From positions 1 to 63,257 of the forward strand of contig CAZECE010000090.1 in assembly GCA_964510525.1 (NCBI GenBank): a stretch of 63,257 nucleotides of DNA, given 5' to 3'. Below the pieces are notes generated by a model, which worked only from the letters and a program-made list of their open reading frames with translations, did not search any database and was not told the DNA's origin. The first letter of the stretch is position 1. The number at the start of each line of letters is the position of its first letter. The stretch is from CAZECE01 sp964510525. GTDB lineage: Bacteria; Pseudomonadota; Gammaproteobacteria; Pseudomonadales; JANQJO01. A program made the position numbers and the translations under genes. Positions 60,651 through 63,257 of this stretch are shown piece by piece.

Positions 60651-61538
60651 TTACAGCCAGTAAACCACAAAGAATAAAAAGATCCACACAACGTCGACAA
60701 AGTGCCAATACCAGGCTGCTGCTTCAAATGCAAAGTGGTTATCTTGAGTGAAATGGCCTTTAGCTGTTCGAACCCACATCACTGCCAGCATGATCGCACC
60801 AATAGTGACGTGTAAGCCGTGGAATCCCGTGAGCAAGAAAAAGAGCGAACCATAGATACCAGCACCCAGGGTTAAGCCCAAATCATTGTAGGCGTGATAG
60901 TACTCATAGGCTTGAACGCCCATAAAAATAAAGCCCAGAATAATACAAATGCCTAGGTTAATAAGAAGCTTTTGTTTTTTGCCCTCGGTCATGGCGTGAT
61001 GAGCTATGGTGAGAAAAATACCACTGGTCAAGAGTAATAGGGTATTAATCAAAGGCAGAGGCCAAGGCCCCATGGCCTTCAACTCACGGTTGTCTGGCGT
61101 TGTTTCGAGTGGCCACATGGCTTGAAAGCCGGGCCAAAGCAATTCATGGGTCATTGCATTGCTGCCTTCACCCCCAAGCCAAGGAATGGTGAGTATTCGC
61201 GTGTAGAATAAGGCACCAAAAAAAGCACCGAAGAACATAATTTCAGAGAAGATGAACCAAATCATGCCCATTCTGTAGGAAACATCCATTTGGGCGCTGT
61301 TTAAGCCGGCTAGGCTTTCTTTAACGGTGTCGCTAAACCAGCCAAACATCATAAAAATAACCATGGCGATACCCGTTAAGAGAATCCAGCCACCCAGTGT
61401 GCCATCATTTTCTACTACGCCGGTGCTTTGTTGAATAAATTGGCCAGCCCCAATAACGGTGATAAACATCGCAACTGAAGCCACAATCGGCCATATGCTT
61501 TGTTCGGGCACATAATAGTGGGTGGTCTTATTGGACAT
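60651..61538 (-). CDS. coxC: Cytochrome c oxidase subunit III
   Basis: 295 residues with about seven membrane helices. Marks: the N-terminal YYVPEQSIWPI, RMGMIWFIFSEIMFFGAFFGALFY, LTGFHGLHVTIGAIML and the end FEAAAWYWHFVDVVWIFLFFVVYWL, all typical of aa3-type subunit III. It begins 2 bp after the cox11 stop, so the two are co-transcribed. Symbol ctaE is also used. Confidence 0.96.
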   Translation of the reverse strand: MSNKTTHYYVPEQSIWPIVASVAMFITVIGAGQFIQQSTGVVENDGTLGGWILLTGIAMVIFMMFGWFSDTVKESLAGLNSAQMDVSYRMGMIWFIFSEIMFFGAFFGALFYTRILTIPWLGGEGSNAMTHELLWPGFQAMWPLETTPDNRELKAMGPWPLPLINTLLLLTSGIFLTIAHHAMTEGKKQKLLINLGICIILGFIFMGVQAYEYYHAYNDLGLTLGAGIYGSLFFLLTGFHGLHVTIGAIMLAVMWVRTAKGHFTQDNHFAFEAAAWYWHFVDVVWIFLFFVVYWL

Positions 61539-61540
61539 AA

Positions 61541-62149
61541 TTAAGCCTCTTCAGCAGGGGATTTGTCAGTAATATCGTAAAGAGTATAGGAAATGGTGAT
61601 GGTGTTGATGGTATCAGGCGTGTCTTCAGCTAAATAAAATGTCATTGGCATGGATTTCGATTCCAGCGCTTCTAAGGGTTGTTTGTTAAAGCAAAAGCAC
61701 TCCATTTTTTTGACGTATTGCGCACTCTCGGGTGGCGATATTGAGGGGATGGCCTGTGCGATAACTTTTTCATTGCTGGGATTTCGGACGATGAATTCGG
61801 TTTTGTAAGATTGCCCAGGAGTCACCATTAAGCTGCGGACATTGGGGTTAAAATCCCAATCAATACTTGGGTTGTTGTGCGTCACCAGCTGCACTTTTAC
61901 CGTACCTGTCGCGCTCTGAGGTGTGCCAGTAGAGCCTGTCGTTGAGCTTGTAGAGTCAGTGGGCAGGGCTTGTGGGGTTAGAGATACTTTTCCATTAAGC
62001 CCTGTCCAATCACAAAAGGCATCATAGAGCGGGGGCATCACAACAAAGGCAAACGCAAACATTAAAGGAATCACCGAGAACAAGCCGATCAACAGTGGCA
62101 GGTGGTTCGCTTTTTGGGTGCTAGGGTTTGCAGGTTGAGCTGTGCTCAT
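61541..62149 (-). CDS. ctaG: Cytochrome c oxidase assembly protein Cox11/CtaG
   Basis: 202 residues, one N-terminal membrane helix (about 18-42) and a periplasmic copper-binding domain with the CFCF motif in KKMECFCFNKQPL. It inserts copper into the CuB site of subunit I. A Thr/Ser-rich insert (about 65-82) is longer than usual and looks variable. It follows coxA by 40 bp and precedes coxC by 2 bp. Confidence 0.93.
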   Translation of the reverse strand: MSTAQPANPSTQKANHLPLLIGLFSVIPLMFAFAFVVMPPLYDAFCDWTGLNGKVSLTPQALPTDSTSSTTGSTGTPQSATGTVKVQLVTHNNPSIDWDFNPNVRSLMVTPGQSYKTEFIVRNPSNEKVIAQAIPSISPPESAQYVKKMECFCFNKQPLEALESKSMPMTFYLAEDTPDTINTITISYTLYDITDKSPAEEA

Positions 62150-62189
62150 AATGATGTAATGCCCCTTGAGTATCTTCTTACACTTAAAA

Positions 62190-63257
62190 TTATCGAATCA
62201 CAGGTGGGGTAGTGAAACTGTGGTAGGGTGCGGGTGATGGTAGCGTCCATTCCAGACCTTCGGCACTTTCCCAAACTTGATCCGTTACTGGCTTGCCTTT
62301 CTTTTTAATGCAGGCTTGCCACAGTACGGCTACCAGAATCAGCTGACTTAGGCCGAAACCAAAACCACCGATACTGACCCAAAAATTAAGGTCGGCAAAT
62401 TGCAGTGAGTAATCCGGAATTCTTCTAGGCATGCCTGCAAGACCGATAAAGTGCATTGGGAAGAACAGTAGGTTAACGAATACCAGCGAAGACCAGAAAT
62501 GCAGCTTTGCCAAGGTTTCATTAAACATAACGCCAGTCCATTTGGGTAACCAGTAATAAACACCGGCCATGATGCCAAAGATGGCGCCACTGACTAATAC
62601 ATAGTGGAAGTGAGCGACCACAAAATAAGTGTCATGATATTGCTGGTCAGCTGGAGTAATCGCCAGCATTAAGCCGGATAAGCCGCCTATGGTAAATAAA
62701 ACCACAAAGGCGATCGAAAACAGCATGGGAACTTCAAACGTCATCGAGCCTTGCCACATGGTGGCGACCCAGTTAAATACTTTCACGCCGGTTGGCACCG
62801 CAATTAACATGGTCATGTACATAAAAAAGAGGTTACCTGCGAGTGGTAAGCCGACAGTGAACATGTGGTGTGCCCATACAATGAAAGATAAAAAGGCGAT
62901 CGAAGCGGTTGCGTACACCATGGATGCGTAGCCAAACAGAGGCTTGCGAGTGAATGTCGGAAGAATCGCAGAGACGATGCCAAAAGATGGCAAGATCATG
63001 ATATAGACTTCAGGGTGACCAAAAAACCAGAAAATATGCTGGAATAAGACAGGGTCGCCACCGCCGGCCGCGTCAAAGAAACTGGTGCCGAAGTGGCGGT
63101 CAGTCAGCATCATAGTGACTGCGCCAGCCAGAACAGGCATCACGGCGATTAATAGAAAAGCGGTGATCAGCCACGTCCAGACGAACAAAGGCAGTTTCAT
63201 CATGGTCATACCTGGGGCACGTAAATTGACGCTGGTGACCACAACATTAATCGCACC
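62190..63257 (-). CDS. coxA: Cytochrome c oxidase subunit I, partial
   Basis: The C-terminal part (about 355 residues) of the haem-copper oxidase subunit; the frame is open to the window end, so the N-terminus is beyond it. Visible are HIFWFFGHPEVYIMILPSFG with the CuB ligand His and crosslinked Tyr, VWAHHMFTVGL with the two further His ligands, and DTYFVVAHFHYVL with the haem ligands. It is the aa3-type terminal oxidase in the inner membrane, reducing oxygen and pumping protons. cox11 and coxC follow downstream. Confidence 0.97.
   Translation of the reverse strand, partial: GAINVVVTSVNLRAPGMTMMKLPLFVWTWLITAFLLIAVMPVLAGAVTMMLTDRHFGTSFFDAAGGGDPVLFQHIFWFFGHPEVYIMILPSFGIVSAILPTFTRKPLFGYASMVYATASIAFLSFIVWAHHMFTVGLPLAGNLFFMYMTMLIAVPTGVKVFNWVATMWQGSMTFEVPMLFSIAFVVLFTIGGLSGLMLAITPADQQYHDTYFVVAHFHYVLVSGAIFGIMAGVYYWLPKWTGVMFNETLAKLHFWSSLVFVNLLFFPMHFIGLAGMPRRIPDYSLQFADLNFWVSIGGFGFGLSQLILVAVLWQACIKKKGKPVTDQVWESAEGLEWTLPSPAPYHSFTTPPVIR

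Noticed and set aside
1..63257. CRISPR arrays
   Set aside because: No regularly spaced repeats with unique spacers were seen; all repeats found are tandem or single inverted pairs.
1..63257. tRNA or rRNA genes
   Set aside because: No tRNA T-loop and acceptor pattern or conserved rRNA stretch was recognised by eye. A tRNA scan would be decisive.

Overview
The window looks like a chromosomal segment of a free-living, respiring marine-type gammaproteobacterium of the Oceanospirillales/Pseudomonadales kind. The evidence is an aa3-type cytochrome oxidase cluster (coxA, cox11, coxC, DUF2909, SURF1, ctaA, ctaB), MSHA-type pilus export genes, lolD, htpX, a YeaC (DUF1315)-pepN pair, and a Pseudomonas-like neighbourhood of S-methylthioinosine phosphorylase, nagZ and lexA. 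I saw no rRNA, tRNA, CRISPR array, prophage or intact insertion sequence. The only mobile-element trace is a frameshifted, truncated IS630-type transposase start near the left end.

Layout. 1-0.9 kb: tail of an unknown AT-rich gene and the IS630 remnant. 0.9-3.6 kb: a divergent set made of a DUF3299 lipoprotein gene and an ABC ATPase plus FtsX-like permease with a histidine-rich loop, probably zinc-related. 3.8-6.1 kb: a porin and a periplasmic protein with two PilJ-N-like domains. 6.1-9.4 kb: an AT-rich pair, a eukaryotic-type protein kinase and an unknown two-TM protein. 9.5-15 kb: an RND/MMPL exporter, an SDR oxidoreductase, dusA and a degenerate HD-GYP gene, all on the minus strand. 15-18.7 kb: an Ig-repeat lipoprotein, Hsp20, agmatine deiminase and a small periplasmic protein. 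18.8-22.3 kb: a single Lol permease with lolD, DUF2062 and htpX. 22.4-30.3 kb: an unknown, a higBA toxin-antitoxin pair, nadA, birA, an outer-membrane barrel, argD-argF, grxD and an unknown small protein.

30.4-36.9 kb: mshL-mshN-mshE-mshG, a pilus/type II secretion export module with no pilins beside it. 36.9-44.6 kb: nadK, yeaC, pepN, asnS, an unusual tandem asparaginase-like gene and a hotdog thioesterase. 44.6-49.9 kb: a five-gene minus-strand run, hpt - methylthioinosine phosphorylase - TraB/GumN - two unknown proteins. 49.9-53.5 kb: mscS, nagZ, an L,D-transpeptidase and lexA, whose promoter carries two LexA boxes. 53.6-63.3 kb: a TorF-type porin, then the haem A/cytochrome oxidase genes interrupted by a GGDEF-EAL gene on the other strand; coxA runs off the window end.

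No single large novel system is evident. The points most worth a second look are: a 114-bp palindromic element at 42220-42333 whose two hairpin arms differ by compensatory base changes; short tandem duplications (9-20 bp units) at about a dozen places, many at gene ends; a terminator-like hairpin at the very start of the argD leader; the orphan kinase island; two unknown genes in a purine-salvage operon; and the tandem, partly degenerate asparaginase-like protein. All assignments rest on motif recognition by eye, without database searches.
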